A stretch of 64,000 bases of DNA, taken from positions 4,490 through 68,489 of the forward strand of contig LUCM01002179.1 of the NCBI GenBank assembly GCA_008360955.1, read 5' to 3'. The stretch comes from Fasciolopsis buskii (taxonomy: Eukaryota; Platyhelminthes; Trematoda; Plagiorchiida; Fasciolidae). Positions 35,601-50,969 of the stretch are shown piece by piece (position 1 is the first letter of the stretch; each line of letters starts with the position of its first letter). A program made the translations under genes and the position numbers. The notes beneath the pieces were generated by a model. That model saw nothing but the letters and a program-made list of their open reading frames with translations. It made no database searches and was not told the DNA's origin.

Positions 35601-38600
35601 TGTATGTTGCTATTTCATTAGCAAAGAATGTAAGAGATGAAAGAAAAATTAGATGAGAAGAATTACATCCAAGTTGCTTCGACTATTTGTATATTGTTTT
35701 ATCCTTTAAGCAACCATGACCACAAAACAAATGCATCTGTCCCATGGACCCTAAGTCCCTCCAAATGTCCCTTTATTGAATTTATACCAGTTTTTCTGAT
35801 CTTGGGATTTGCGGACAGAGTATACTCCCAAACCTGTTTTGGAATACAGATGGCGTTGAGTAAGTGCCACCGCATCTGAAAGTAGGCGACTTCTACGTGG
35901 TCTGCTAACTCACCCATCCGTGTGATCACCAAAGTAATTATAGAGAAAAAAGGGAATAATAATGAATTGCAAAGTCGACGAACCCTAAGTCGGTAGCCCG
36001 AAATGCTACTGAGGGCCGTAATGGCACCCTTGACTCTTCGTGACAAACAGGTTATTGGTTGACCGAAGAATGGTGCTGGTATTTCATTAAAAGTCATTGT
36101 ATGAGCGCTTTTCAACTTTTGGGAGACTGGTAATTCGGACGTCATTTTGCTCTCAAATAGAAACTTCCTGTGATTTGCCCAGCCGCCGCTAGGCGATGTC
36201 GTACTATCCAAAATTATTTTTCAACTGTTCACTGTTTGACATAGCGTCACAAGCCGAGTTTTGCTGCTTCGCAAAGCTGTCCACAGTAAATGTGCTTACA
36301 CCCTTTACAGTGGTCAATACGAAATTCTTATTGAAAGTTCCTCAGAGGACCAGCCATACATATACTCTTCCGTCCCGGCATTTTAAGACAGACCGCTATT
36401 CATCCATCCATATGCGTACTACATCCTCATTAAAATGTCATAGCCCATCCAGTTTGTGCTGGCAGGGTAAGCTCATGGACTGTAAAATTTGACTGATTTT
36501 ATGACAAGTGCCACGCACGAGCTGATTTCATCAAACAGTGTCCAAATATCATTTTATAATTCCTCATTTTAGCTCGTAGTTTTTGTGATACATCTTCAAA
36601 TGGAATGATACAGTCTACAGATGTCAACCGATTTGCTGGAACCTTTACTTCACTCCTGGAATTCACCGAAGCCTACCCTACTGATTAATCGTATGTCTGT
36701 GATTACTGAAACTCTAGGATGAACGTGAAACGTGAGTTCTAGACAAACATGCTTGCTCTACACGCGCGTAAGGCAATGCAAAAGCGCAGCGAGTATGAAA
36801 GAATGCTTTCATGTTCGCACAGACATCCAAGAATGGAAATAACACGTCTGCAGTTGTTGCAATTCCCTTGGTCACTTTCAGGTCTGAAGTGGTTTTAATT
36901 TTTTTGCTTATGGAAAATAACAAGAAATACAAGCTGATGTCTGGGGACGGGTAATAGTGGTTAGTTCCTACCTGAGATGCACGTGATGATTCGGAGGGGT
37001 TTAGGACAAAAAGGGTAAGCCAGGACATAATGAACCATGTCCAAAAGCAAAACAGAATTTAAAATGAAGGAGTTGGTCAAACACTAGACCCAAAATAAGT
37101 ATCTATCAAGAAAGGCCAAAACGAGTCTGAGGTCGGCAAAAAGGAGAAAAAACAAAAGAACAAACCGACCTCCATAACCAAGGCAACAAGTTCATAAAAA
37201 TTCAATGTGAAATATCATGGCTCGAAAATAATCTCCCACAGACAGATGGGATCAATAATACAAGAGTATCACACACACACACAATCCATGTGCACGCAAT
37301 TCACGGAATTTCCAGAATGCTTGGTCTGCATTCAAGTGACGGGAGAGCGTGGTAATGTGTGATTGAGTTTCGCTAGCAGAGAAATGAGTGTTAAATAAGA
37401 TAGACTTGAAAATGAGCATTTCGTCTAGATTGAACAGAGGCAACAAGTCGTTTACATGACACCCACGCTATACAAAGAGCTGGATAATTAAACAAAAACA
37501 AAAAAAATGTAAGAAAGGGAAGTTAAAGTAATAACGGAGAGCATATGACATCGGAGTCACACGAATAAATTAATAGGTATATCTACGTGTATATGTATAA
37601 AGCTTGGTACGGTCAAAAGCGAACCGTTGGGCTTTTGTCTGAAGTCGTCGGCCAGAGAAGATCGAAAAAAAACAGCAAGAGGGAACAAAATACAATGAAA
37701 GACAAAAACTGAGACTCAGTTTTAAACAGTCCGATGTGAGCTGTTTTTTTGTAATGACAATCGGTTCTACGAAGGATTGGATGAACCGTTACTATCCAAT
37801 AAAGCATTGTTCAAAGGCAAAAGGGTGCAGCTGATCGCTTCATGTGAAGCACCTGAAGGTCAGTACTCTTCGTTCTGAGAACAATGCGACTACGGGAAAC
37901 CAAGCGATTTCTATACGTCCATTTGTTATCGTACAGGATGAACTGGACGCACACTCGTCGATTCCGATGGATACGATAGCCTGCGTTTGGACCGACCGCA
38001 GATATCACAGCCGATAATTCTACTATTCACAATGTGGTTCAATCGAATTTTCTAATGAAAGGCATATGATGACCGAAGAACCTGTAGGGGATACAAGAAA
38101 GCGACAAATATATAATGGATTGTTTGACTGCTTGTTATGGGCCGATATCAGAAAACTATAAAATAAGCTTTGAACTCAGAAAATACATGTTAGTGACAAT
38201 TTGTTCACATTAAAATCAAAACATAAGATCTGCTCGACGAAACCATACGGAAATTCTCAGAAGCTGTCTGAAATCACTCTTAGAAACTGAAGACTATGGT
38301 GGCTGGATAGACAGATATTGATGACAAGAGTCTAGATCTAAGACCTAAAGATTCACATCGATAGAATTTTACGCCTGGGGAGGAAATGATATAAACCAGC
38401 GGCCATATCTGCTTCCGACAAACCAGAATATTTTACGAGCTCAGTTAGCAATAAGAAATCTGATGATGTGAACCAGCACCTTGGATTCTGCTGACTGTTC
38501 AGACCATTTGACGTCCAGGATTTCTACTGAGTCCCTATCCTTTGTGATGCACACAACACCATGTTCGTTGTTCGCGAATATAATGGGACACGGTTTGCGG

Positions 38601-40035
38601 TGAGGAACGAGCACAACGCAGGCATCGACATGGATGCAGAGGTCTCATGGATCTAACCAGCTCCAAAGGTCGAACGTGTTATCACCATTGGAAACTCCAA
38701 AAAGCTGTTTCATCTCATCCGAGGCACTGGCAAGAAAGTGTTGACAAACATTTGAACGAAACAGCCAGTTAAGTTGACGGTCAGATCATTACGATCAACA
38801 ATGCTGTGCGTAGCAGTTAAAGCTGGCTTCCCGTGTTAGTTCATACAGCAACTTTTCCGATAAGTGCCCATCGTTAATTTTGACTGATCCATCTTCTGGG
38901 GGCGGAGATGTACGAAGAAACTTAAGCTCTAGGTCACCACTAAGCGTCGGATCAGACGGTTAATTTTGCCTCTACATAAAGACAGGTTAACTGCGCTCAC
39001 CGGGACACTTGAGGTTTCGTTCATCCTGGTCTGGAACCTGGATTAGTCCCATGGTGGACGGTCGAGTGAAATCCACGGAACGGAATAGTACCTGAGTATG
39101 TCGAGGTTATTGCATTACTGAGAGGAAATGAACAGGTAATTCAATACGTTTTGAACATCTTGATATTCGAAATCTTTTACATATAGTATGTGCTTTGCAC
39201 CTTCAAATTCTAAGACACATCTGCGATACCGGTATGAGACTATCCCTGCACTCATCATTTGTGTTGAATAGCAAACAGCAGTTGACAAATGGAAGCAACC
39301 CGGTAGCTTAATTAGATCTGAAGCCAGTGCAGCGCATAGGTTTGCATTACGAATGTTGAGAGGTTGTACGAGCTGACGACACCAGTGGCGCCGATGTGAT
39401 ATTCGCCTTCCCCAAGTAAGGGTTGCATGGTGCCGCGGTTTCAGGTTTTACACTCTACGACGGCTAACATGAATTCCTTTTGACCAGGATGTCTAGCATC
39501 TTCCTGTATTCGGTCATCGGCATGGTGGAATCAATACGCGAATTTGATAGGAACATTCGGTTAGCGGAAATAGGATGTCGTCATGTGCTGGGTGCTGATA
39601 ATTACTATTGATCACCATTGGCGGCTTGAAAACATCTCGCGCATGCTTATTCCACGTTCAGCTTTCGATTGTTTTTACACGTGTTGGATGGAGCCAGATA
39701 AATCAACGTGGGGATTAGATTATTGGAAGCATTTACGGCATAATGAAACTTGTGGTCGACTTCAGCTTTACCTGGTGTTTCTCGGGTTCTTGGGTGCTGT
39801 CCAAACGACAACTAATGTTAATGTTGAGAGTTACGGCTCAGAAGCAAAACCCGTGGTGTGAATACCGTGGACCTGTCTGATTTCCAGGGTCCCACAAAAG
39901 TCGGACAGAAAGCATGAACATGCACGACGAAAAACAGTCCCGTTAATGCGCATTCTTTTAACTGCATTCTGTTTGTACCTCGCGTAATCGTATTCCGTCA
40001 TTAGGTCATTGGCACCATGCTTGATATGAAGCCAG

Positions 40036-40084
<49 letters not shown>

Positions 40085-43000
40085 CAGGCTACAACCGTTC
40101 AAAGACACGAAGTTGTCCTTGTAAAAACAATAGCCAGAATGAGGAAAGGTTTAATAAATCCTAACGGTACGACCGTGTGGGAAAAAACTGGTGTAACAAG
40201 TTGCATGGAGCTCCCAGCAGCGATTCTGTATGTTTATAAAATTGTTAATTACTTAGAGGATGTTGATCAATAGCCAAAACAGAAGTATGTGCTTAATTCA
40301 AAAGAAGCAGAGTTGATCACTTGCACAAGCTGCAGGTTTCCAGTCATCTTTTGCATTAAATTATTAAAAACAAAATAAATAAATATACGGTCCAGAGCCT
40401 TAGGCAGTAAATTTGATGAACGTAGTTTTGTCAAAGAAATGCCATCACTAGAAACGCGTCATTGAAGTCAATATTATCCCGCGAAACAAATAATTTGAAA
40501 GTGGATGGCAACACTTAAAATGTGCTTAAAATGGAATGAACTTGCGAACCAACAGTCTGAAAATGATGAACTATCAGACCACAACCTAGTTCCTGAAACC
40601 AGTGAAAACGCATTCGACTTTTTATCAACTTGGCAATCAAAAAACAAACAGTCAGAAGTATGAAGCTAGCGTGTCGCAAAGAATTCATATTGGATACCCA
40701 AGAAAAAGAAAGCACAAACATAAGTGCGTCGTAAGAGAGTTTGGTTTTGCGCATAACAAAAAGCCAATATACCAACTGAAATATTATGTAAGGCTGTAAA
40801 CGGTTCTCTAGAAGAGCAGCTGCGAAACTTTAGGGTGTGGACTAGTTACCAACACCTTCGAAAAGGGCCAAATAATAAATATTAGGATTTTACAAAAATG
40901 TCGAAATGTCCATTGTATACCTACACGATTCAAGACCTAAGTTGGAACAGCGTAATTGAAGTACTCAGGTGGCAAGTAGACCAAGGATATCGTGAACGAA
41001 ATAAAAAACTACCTTACTGGGAGACAACAAAAATAACTACAGAACCAGCCATGTGTCTGCGAAAATGTCAGCTTCTCATCCGTTTTCCAAATACACTACG
41101 GACAACAAAACCCGTACTTTGGGACCTTGTTTCCTTTTTCTGAAGGTCAAACTTGACTAACCAACAAAACCGTCAGGTAAGTCACCGTTTTGGCCTTAAA
41201 TGGGCTCATCACTCATGCATGGTCCTGAAAATTCCGACGTGGTTCCCGTGCCAGTGATAGTGTGTGTTGTAAAGTTGGATAAGAAATGTTCTCAGGTGTG
41301 ATATTTGTTGCGCCCATAATATACTTCCTAACGATGAGATAGTAGAGATAAAAACGACAAATGATTCTTAGTCAATAACTTGGATACCCAAGAGTACAAG
41401 ATACGGAAGCGAACTTGCTTATCAGAAGGAAATCTATGGATAGATCCTTTTTGTCTAACGATTAAACATAAGCTGACAATCCTGCAAAACCCAACAACAA
41501 AACAGGATCTTTTAATTCAGCTTTCACATTAATGCAGTGACTGGAGATCACTATTTGAGTCGCATCAGAATACCATGTCAGCCAAACTTCGATAATAACC
41601 AGTGGCATTTTCTAAATGTGACGTCAAAAGCAAAATAGGGAACCGAATGGGATTCAGGAGAAACAAACTATTAACAAACTGCGGCCCAGATACCACTATA
41701 ATGACCGCAGTGGCACTCTACTTAACTCATCTGATTGCTCCATCTTTTCTTAATAAAAGAAAGTAACGTGGAACAACACAATGAATGGCAATGAAAATAT
41801 TTCGTGTTTAACACAGTACATCCAAACACCCGGAAACGCTAAGGTGTTAACATGTGCAGCCATCTATGACGAATTTCGGATATTACTTGCTGCGTTGGAA
41901 GACAACAAATCACGTGATCATACTTTGATAGTTCTAGACTAAGACGTCATTATTCTTAGATAAGCTTATTGACACGAATTAAGTTTTTAAGATTTCATGC
42001 CAAGGATTAACTAGACCTGCAAAAATTGCTAATATGTTAGTCTTACATTCCTTGGGAAGTAGATAAAGGGTTAGCTTTATGGGGATGAAGGCGTTCAGAA
42101 TTATCGACGACATTTTGAGTAAACATATCTGTGTAGAAATGTAGTCCGGCCTGACACAACGTAATCAGCCAAAGATATATAAAGTTTTAATCTCCGGGGA
42201 GATCACAGCGAAAGCAGATGAGTGTTACGTGATTTTCAGTAATGATCAAAAGAGGCAACACAAAGAAACGCTGGTTTTTCAACAGTACGAACAAACTGCT
42301 CCGAGACTGCTGAGTAATACTGTTGGACGCAGCAAGAGCAACATCAATAAACTCTCTTAACGTCAAAGCTCAAAGTGATTTATTTCTAAATTTTAAATTC
42401 CAGAGAAAGCATGGTTTGCCGTCGTTTCCCTAAATAGGAATGATCTAATCTGGATCTCATGGATACCACAAAACTCTCGAAAGACTCACGGTCCTCGATC
42501 CTGTTCGGAATGGAGTTGCAGCCTTGAATGTTAGCTGAATCAGCGGCCTGAGAAGGTATTCGAGGCACTTAAGCCCAGAATCTATCTAAGGCCGGGATTA
42601 ATGAAAGCAAAAATGAACACCAAGCGATATGGATTTGACTTTAAACTACAGCACTTTTGTTGGTTATGATCGGCGAGGTCCGTGAAGCCCATTTACCATC
42701 TAATGGGAGAGGTGAGTAGCAGTAAAGGTAAGTGGTGACGCTCAAGCACAGTCCACTTTATAGGTTATCCAAGTCCACGAACCCTCTGGGTTACTTTTTA
42801 ATTGCCGAAGTCAGTAGTTCAGCAAATCAAGGTGACTGTGATTCAATTGACATTTTAATGATATTCTCACCAAAGAAATCAATAAAGATGACTTGAACGT
42901 GAAAGGTTTCATTTCTCGAACATGATTGTCACCAATCATCAATCACCTGGATCTGGTAAACCAGCAACAAAAGAAGGTAAGAAATTGTTGAGGCTCATTT

Positions 43001-45495
43001 GTAACATATTGTAGGACGGAAGATTACAAAATTTTTTTGATCAATCCATAGCTTGGTTCATTATCTTAGGGCCAGTACAAATAAGGCGAACATCCACTCC
43101 GAATCATTACTCTATTTATATTTCTCAAGAGATAATTGTACAAAAGGCATTGATTCGTTGAGTAGGCAATTCACTTTACTTCGGAAGCCAAGTCCATGAA
43201 AAAAGTGACGTTGCACTTTCCATTCTAGTGAAGTTTGCTTAATTTTGCTTGGTCAATGGAAGACAGTATACGAGAATTTTCAAAGTGTTTAAAACCACAC
43301 CGGTGCAAACATCCACCTTTCATATTATAAACATAAAGCACTTTAATATTCGCATATGTAAACACACGATCACACATACATATACCTAAGGTTGAAATTC
43401 AGTCAGTTCCGTTCTCATCATGTTACCATGCACTGGTGTGTTGTGGTTTTGACTGCTACTAAATAATACCGTTAAATCAAAAGAAAAATAAACAAAAGAT
43501 AGTGAAATGATAAAGGAAAATAAAATTGGTCTAGAAAGAAGAACCCGAATGGAAGGATATTTCTAACCACAATATTAAGCCCTATCACAAGTAAAGGTAC
43601 TTGAAACGGATTATGTTGTTTATCTTCTGCACAACTGTTTTACTTGAAGATTGGATTGGGATGACGGCTACTTACCTAAAATGTTATCGATATGTCGCCC
43701 TAGGGCCTATCAGGGAGTGGTTAAAAGACCAAGGTACACTGAACGCATGCACGGATTGCTTTTCAATTTAAAAAGGATTGGAAGCTACAGAATGAATCCC
43801 TTCCAAAATAGTTGGGCTAAAATGCAGCAACCCAGGAGTGGAAAGCTCCTACCATCTCATTCAAAGGGGCAAAGTCGGAACTAAGTTCACTGAATGCTTA
43901 ATCCTGTGAAGGCGCAGAACGGTCGTTTTGATAATCTATCAAGTTATTTTCTGCCTTTCACAGACCGATCCACTAAACCATTAAAATAAATTGCAAAAAA
44001 TGTGGGTGAATTTGCAATTAATTCCACTTGTGCTAAGACCGTCACACTGGTCAACTGGCCCGTCGGCGAGTAGCCCAAAACAACCTGAATGCACGCAGTT
44101 CTGAGCTTTACATAACTCTGAAGTAACAGTGACTATTGCTTCGATTTTTCACTTACAAATATCCAATTTTATCATGGATTCGGTTCAAATAATCAGAAAG
44201 AGTTGAAGAAGAACATACGATCTCCAAGAACAGCTCACAGTGGGTAGGAAAACAAAACCACATGACGCTTCTGAAAACCTACACGTAAGTCTGGCCATAT
44301 ATATGTATCAGCATTTGCAACTAGCTTGAGTCGCAAGACAAGTCTGCCCCATAGATATGGTCTAAAGATTCTGTAGAAGATTTCATTGCAGTTTCTCGAT
44401 CGCCACAGCGCTTGAAAAAGCATTTGTAATGTAAAGGGCAGCAACATTGTTCTAGGTAAGTAAGAATTTGATATTTGACTTCGGGGGCTTGTTGTAAACA
44501 GCCTTGTCCGAAAACTGACCTCATCGTTGATAGACCTCATGAGCAACATCATGACAGGGTCCTCTGATTATTACAGAGGCTAACAAGAATGCATGGAGTC
44601 GAAGCAATATCAAAAGGGTTAGGCAGAGACTACCACTTATTGTATGATGAGAAAGGGAAGCCCTGTTTGCATTACGACAAACTATATAATACAATATTTT
44701 ATTAATATAATAAAATAATATTTTAGCGAAATGAACTCTTGTCAGGTGGATGTATAAATACAAAAACCGGGGGCACATTTGAATCCGGGAAAGAAGAGGG
44801 AACGTCGACGTAATTCACTGGACACATTAGGCAAGGCAAAAGACTATATCCAATAGTCCTTAAATGCATAATTGGAGGGTTTGGAATATTAGGTAAGTCT
44901 CCAAAGTAAGGCGGAGAGTGGAACTAAATCAAAATCAAACGTAAAAAGATAACCTGCATAAAATAAATCGGCTCTGAAACTCGTTTCTACATTTTGTCAT
45001 AACCGAATCAGTTTGGCATACAGTGAAAAGTGACAATGGCTTTTGGTTAAATAAGGCAAACCTATTAATATGGACTATACTGAATAACAAAAATAATTTA
45101 ATTTGATGTTTATTAGTTGCGGAAAAATAGGAATAAAGGAAACTGACTTCCTGGTTTACCATAGGCCTGGTTAGTTGGAGAGCAACGGCAGAAAATGTCA
45201 GTACATTTTACCTTTACCTTTTGTTTGACAGAGTGCGCTACATAAAAAGGCAATAAATGTCTACTGGATAAGTCACTTTAGTTTGGTTAATCCGCGATCG
45301 CTTTGCTTTTTTTCGCTGTGTGGACTGACAGATGAGCTAACCAGGAAAAATCCTGTGTCATGCAGTCAAACGCCAGCTACTCACAAGTAAGCCAATTAAG
45401 AAAAACAAATTGTCCATTGCATGATGAAAAACGGTTTATGGCCCTCAGCGACGACGAAAGGCGCCACATCATTTACTACTGAAGTTCGATAAACT
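35601..45495. other. 10-kb AT-rich stretch, no recognised gene
   Basis: Open frames are short and lack known domains; the longest is a minus-strand 170-codon frame at 35699-36211. The plus-strand frame at 39583-39861 (with WRLENISRMLIPRSAF) faintly recalls the WLGHVLRMP-type end of other RTE elements, but too weakly to call. No RNA gene was found. The stretch contains the (AT)n run at 40043-40083. Confidence 0.35.
40043..40083. repeat. (AT)n microsatellite
   Basis: An uninterrupted AT dinucleotide run of about 40 bp. Confidence 0.98.
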
Positions 45496-45501
45496 ATTGA
45501 G

Positions 45502-45640
45502 AGCCTGTCAAGTCCAGTTATTGATGGAAGCTTTCAACTGATAACTGTTCGCTTCGGGTTCGCTTTCCAGTTCGGGTGAGGTGTATTTACTCTACCGATG
45601 GTTCCTAACAGTCCTGATGAAAAAATTGTACAGCGTAACC
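45502..45640 (+). mobile_element. tRNA-derived SINE with decayed hammerhead, copy C
   Basis: Begins GCCTGTCAAG and has CGGGTTCGCTTTCCAGTTCGGG, matching the B-box side of copy A (CGGGTTCGCGTCCCAGCTCGGG). The ribozyme region reads CCGATGG at 45595-45601 where copy A has CTGATGA, keeps TTCCTAACA and GAAA (45619-45622), and has three extra bases in stem II. The core is broken, so it is inactive. Confidence 0.65.
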
Positions 45641-47797
45641 TTGTTCCTCTTACATATTCATTTTGCATGACGAATCATTTGAAAAGCAGAAAATCACATG
45701 ATGGTGCACACATAATGTTTTGTGTTATTTCGAGGGTGAGGTGGAATTCACTGAAATAGGACAACAGTGAGCGTGAAGTACGGAGAGTGAGCTACGGGGA
45801 GTGAGTGTTTCATCGACTATAAAAGAAAGAACAACTTCATTCATTTGTAGAAATCAAATAATCACGGGAAAACACGTTCCAAGCGAAGATAGATCGATTA
45901 AATGCGTTCTACCAATGGTAGTTTAGAACTCCAACAACACCACCTCTGTCTCCTGTAACGGTGATGGTTGACCACAGGCAACCAGAGACAGAGATAAGCA
46001 TGCACCGATGAAACGGTGGGCAAGACAACATATTTTCGTGCAGTAGGGGATGCGATTTGTTACATACCTGATGCGCTACTTTAAAGCAATTCGCTTGCGT
46101 TTTGCCTGATGTAGCTAAAAAGATGGGGACAAGCAGGCCGATCACACCGTGAATATTTAATATGGAGTTGCCTAGGGCAAACTGGAGTTAGAAATGTGAT
46201 CATTTTATTAGGTCACCCATTGTTAATCAAGCCGATGCGCAATAAGATGGTAGAACAAATCAAGTATACGCATTTATTTGGAAAAATACAGAGACGCCTA
46301 AGCGACGAAATGGGCAGGCTGGAAACAACTCTTCAAAAGAGCCCAGTACAGTGGGTGGATGACAGGTGATTGAAAGATGACCCCCAGAACGAACCCATCA
46401 CAGCGTGGACGTACTTGTCAGTGGGCGTGTCAGTATATACGTGCGCGAACAAACGGTGATGAACGAAGCTGGTCAGCTGTCCCTACTCACGCCGCCAACA
46501 GCCAGAAGGACGAAAACCGGAATAATGGGTTTCCGATCATGGTCGTGCAGGCAAAAACAACGCTGAAGCAGTTGAATCAATTATAGATTGGAAGAATTCT
46601 TATCGATTGAAAACTGTCAACGGTGAAGCTGCCACAAAAAACGATATCAAATAGATGCGGCAACCATCAGGGCCAGGTTTTAGAGACCGTTATTTGTGTA
46701 TATTTTTACCGTGAACTAAATGAAATGTGAATATTAAAAGGTTTGGAACCTGAAAAACTCACGTTGTAAGGTCAATCAAATCCAACCGTAACATGTCCAA
46801 AAAGGTTTGCATAATCAGGCCTGGTAAAACACAAAAATTCCAGCTTTGTTAGAAGCGCTAAACCATCATTTCTTCCTGTAAGAAACGAACGTCGCTTTTC
46901 GAAAGCAGAAATTACTGTGACCGAATTTCAAGACTACCGGAACATATGTTCTCCTTCTGATTAAAGGAAGCCAAACCATATGACTTAGTCATCCTTGAGG
47001 GCATCAACATTCTTGCAACCAACTGAGACATCGTTCAACCGTCGCCAATTGCCATTCAAATACCAAAATAAGTGTTTAGATCTGGCAAAATATGTCATGG
47101 AGGAACACAGAAACTGGTGGTTATTGTGCCACAGTTAGAAGAAAATGTTCGTTAGCACGTGGCAACTAAAACATGTATTAATGGGGGGATAAAAGAAAGA
47201 TAATCTCTAAATGGGCATATGTTTATTGTATCGAATTTGTTTTTTCATTATGTAAATGCTTAGTAATATGAAAAATCTTCCATTACTTTTCTGAGTAATT
47301 TTCTCTTTTCTATCGTCCACCAAATTGATGATAAATGACTAGCCTCGTTAAGCAAAGTTCTGCTTCGAGACGTTAGTGGATACGCGTCCCCTACCCCGGG
47401 ACGGGATCACTCCGGCAATCGCTTTTCAATCAGCCCAAACCATGAAAGGCGGAACAAAGGAGCGAGAATGCATAAACCCGTGTTTGTGGATTGTACACTA
47501 CCTGTTGTGGCAATACCAAATTGATACGTCAGAGAACGCACAGAACGCGGACAAACATTAGACGTTCACCCTAGCCAAAATAAGCTTTTACACATCATCC
47601 ATTGCGACGGAAACAATAAATCGGAACGTGTGAAGCTGCCATTTGTTAATGCAGAACTTCGACAGCAACCAACTACTGAAACGTTCGACGGGAACAGACA
47701 ATTAGTAACTACATCAGAAAAAAAACCAACATTCAAAGTCTCTTCTCGCTTATCAAACGTTCATTTGAAGCCCCTATTACCAGAGTCCAAAAACTAC

Positions 47798-47821
47798 TAT
47801 ATATATATATATATATATATA
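47798..47821. repeat. (TA)n microsatellite
   Basis: A TA dinucleotide run followed by interrupted AAATATAAATATATATACATATATATAG. Confidence 0.95.
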
Positions 47822-49642
47822 AATATAAATATATATACATATATATAGAAAAAGATATATGGATATGCATTTACAGGTGCCGCCGATTGTGATGGATTGT
47901 GATGGATTCCACTGTTATTGTAATTAAAGCTGTAGTACTTGCTAGAAGAATCATTAGCAAATACCATGAGTCAATTTGCATATTTCCTTTATGATATCTG
48001 TCGCTAGACAATAAAAAGGTCAGTTAAAGATGCGTGACCTTGGTTGTCTAAATCGATTCGTCTGAATATAAAAAATAAAACCCTACCGGAGCACAGAATC
48101 TACCTAACTGTTTTTGGAAAGGTCTTAGGATTAGTCCTTGTTTTAATTTACAAACGATAATAAACTAGCTCATCCAAGAAAAGCACTTGATTTATCGGGT
48201 TTTCTACCCAGGCCGAAAATAATTAACTGTTAACTGAGGTCTAACATTCATGGTGGATCACGAAAAGGAAAATGTTTGTTTAGGAGGGATTTTTATTTAC
48301 ATCAAAGTTGACCCTGCGTCAAGGTCATTTAAACGAGCTGCGTTAACCGCCTGTATTGTTATCGTGACAATGAAGCAAACAGCGGTAAACGGTCAAATCT
48401 TCTGGTACCACAATGTAAAGGATAAGGAACTGATTTCAAAACACCTTTCAACTTAAACTAAACAAGGTCACCATTCACATCATATTAAACGAATAACTCA
48501 TGGCAAGAGCATGCTTTTCATGGGAGAAATCAATCGTAGTCAAAATCGACCACGAAGTTACTCATTTATGATAAAATTTTACAACAGAAGTTCTTTTCTC
48601 TAATCTTGTAACAAATTATTACCTATGTTTTATGGATCATGGCAAAGATAAACTAGGGTAATATTTAAGCCCTTCAGGTTTCGGGGCATATGCGGAGTAA
48701 ATTAATCACGTGATAGGAGAAACTGCTAAGCACCTCAACCTGAGGATCTTAATTTTGTTGATGAACGAAGGGCATGTGGTGACCTGAAAACACAAAATGA
48801 GCATTTCTAGAAGAACATTCTCCAATCGAGTTGTCCCGCCTTCTTACTCCCACCCAAAGAGTTCATTCTCACACAAACAAAATTAGAAAAATCGTTGCCA
48901 ACGCGTTAAAAGAGAATGCACTGAGGATAGCGGAAATTTTGCCGTTGTAGTAATGGAGACATTCATTTCATTCCAGAAAAGTAAGAAATATAGAGAAGCG
49001 GCGGAGTCTTTGAAAGAAGGTCTATGTTTCACTGTACCAGAATTTGATAAACGTGTTTTCCTGAGTAGACAGGTTTTTTTCTATCCTGGTGTAAATCAGG
49101 TAGAAGTACACTTGGGTGGAGGGTCGGCTTCATAAAAATCATACTCCGGCCTGAATCCTGACTATACCCAAAGTGTTTCATGTCGTGGCGTGATAATTAA
49201 AGGAGGTGCCAAACAGTGCATACTGACTTCGAAACTCTAAAGCTTTTCGGAGTACGAAGTAAAAGTAATTTCATTTTAAAGGTACTTGGTGCCACATGAC
49301 CAGAATATTGTTAAACGATAGTGGAGGGCCCATCGATGACCACTGTTTAATGATGCTGGATTTCTGACAATACAAGAGCCAAATTGCCGTGAATTAAGCT
49401 CAGTTTTTCATCCTAACAAGCTTGTTATGTGTCTTGGTTAAGATAAACATGGGGGGTCTTGAGTGGAAAATAGACTAAACTATTCACCTACTTAATCACG
49501 AGATGAATCCTAGCATGTTGCTTGTTATCGAAAAGACTCGCCAGTTCTTGCTGAATGAGAGGAATACAAATCCAAATATTTTATTCCCTATGCTGCTGCC
49601 TGCTGGAGCGGAAATTGTTCACGTGACGCTTGTTGCATGGGT

Positions 49643-49667
49643 TATATATATATATATATATATATAT
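49643..49667. repeat. (TA)n microsatellite
   Basis: An uninterrupted TA run of about 25 bp. Confidence 0.95.
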
Positions 49668-50969
49668 CGGTTAACTAATTTGTGCATATATGGGCCTAAA
49701 TTAGTGCATCTGCTAGAAGAGTAAACCTATTCGTAGACATGTGAATGCAGAACAAAATTTCATAGTCTACGTGGTATCCCTATGTTTTATCTGGCGTCAA
49801 CTATGATAGAAAAATATCCAACAAATAAAATCTAAGACTACATAAAACCCAACCGGCTGAAAGTGGAGTACACGTGAATAAGCGCATCGTCGCGTGTGCA
49901 CAAAGATAATTTTCGAATGAATGCTCTTCTTGCAGTTGTGTGTCGTTGTTGCTGCCTGACATGTGGTAAACTAAAATATGAAATACCTTATTCGCATCTT
50001 GCGGTTTGTACTACTTCCACGAAGGGTCACAACGTACTAACAGAATGATAACTTTTATGCTGTTCGCTGGCGAGAAAAGTCCAGGTATACACATGGTTAC
50101 GTACGGAACAGCGAGTGTGAGATTGGCTAGATTCAGTCGCCCATCTGGCCAAAAACGCACTTCCATAGACGGGTAAACACATGATATACAGCACTGTCAA
50201 TGTTCTTTTTGTTTTGTATTACCAAACATCACTCCGGTTTTGATGTAACTAATTCCAAAAGCATAGACAAATTAGGCGACCTTGGCCACATTTGTTTCAA
50301 ATAACTGTGGAAAAAAAATGGACATTAGGAGATTTATTATCCATGGTTATGAACGACCATCATTCACATTAAGCAAGAATCAATAGAGTTAGGTGAAAGA
50401 TAAGGTTTTCGAGTGCTTCATAAACCTGAACTACCAGTTAGATAATCTGAGCTGGGATGCACACCAGAGGAAAGCAAAAAACGCTCATTGTGACTGAAAC
50501 ATATCGAGCTGGAGGCTGCCAAGTTGTTTTGGAATTAGCAAGTGTCGAATGATGATTGATAGGTGTGCTGAGCTTTGGCTCGTGGCATTTTCTGTGTTTG
50601 GTGTCTATCCTATCTTGAGTAAGCCAAGTGCCTCACTAAAATTACACTATCAGTGCGCATTTCAGTGACAACGACCCATACAACTGTACGTTTGGAAACC
50701 TTATCTCAAAAAAGCCACTTCTAAAACATGACCCTTAGATGTTTACTTATAACTTCTTCACAGCCAATGTTTTAGAATTACCATTGTCTTGGTGACAAAA
50801 TAAGAACATCCAACGTGCAAAGTCTCTACTTCATTGGTGGGATCAATCAGAGGATAGGTGATAAAGATCAACCCACTTTTTCTAGGAGTTCAGAAACGGA
50901 AACGTCACAAGGACTCAACAGCACAACTCATTTAAACAGATACAGATGAACGGTACGGAAGTAACTCAC

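Larger units (their letters stand above)
45650..50925. other. 5-kb AT-rich stretch beyond the last CDC14 exon found
   Basis: No recognisable exon, RNA gene or transposon. If CDC14 has a further 3' exon it should lie here or farther left on the minus strand, starting in phase 0; I could not pick one out. Two TA microsatellites are listed separately. Confidence 0.35.

Noticed and set aside
38460..38480. CTGATGATG resembling a hammerhead core
   Set aside because: No stem II or GAAA in the right place.
39300..39861. Second RTE family C-terminal region (WRLENISRMLIPRSAF)
   Set aside because: The pattern recalls WLGHVLRMP-type segments, but only after several assumed frameshifts; too weak to annotate.
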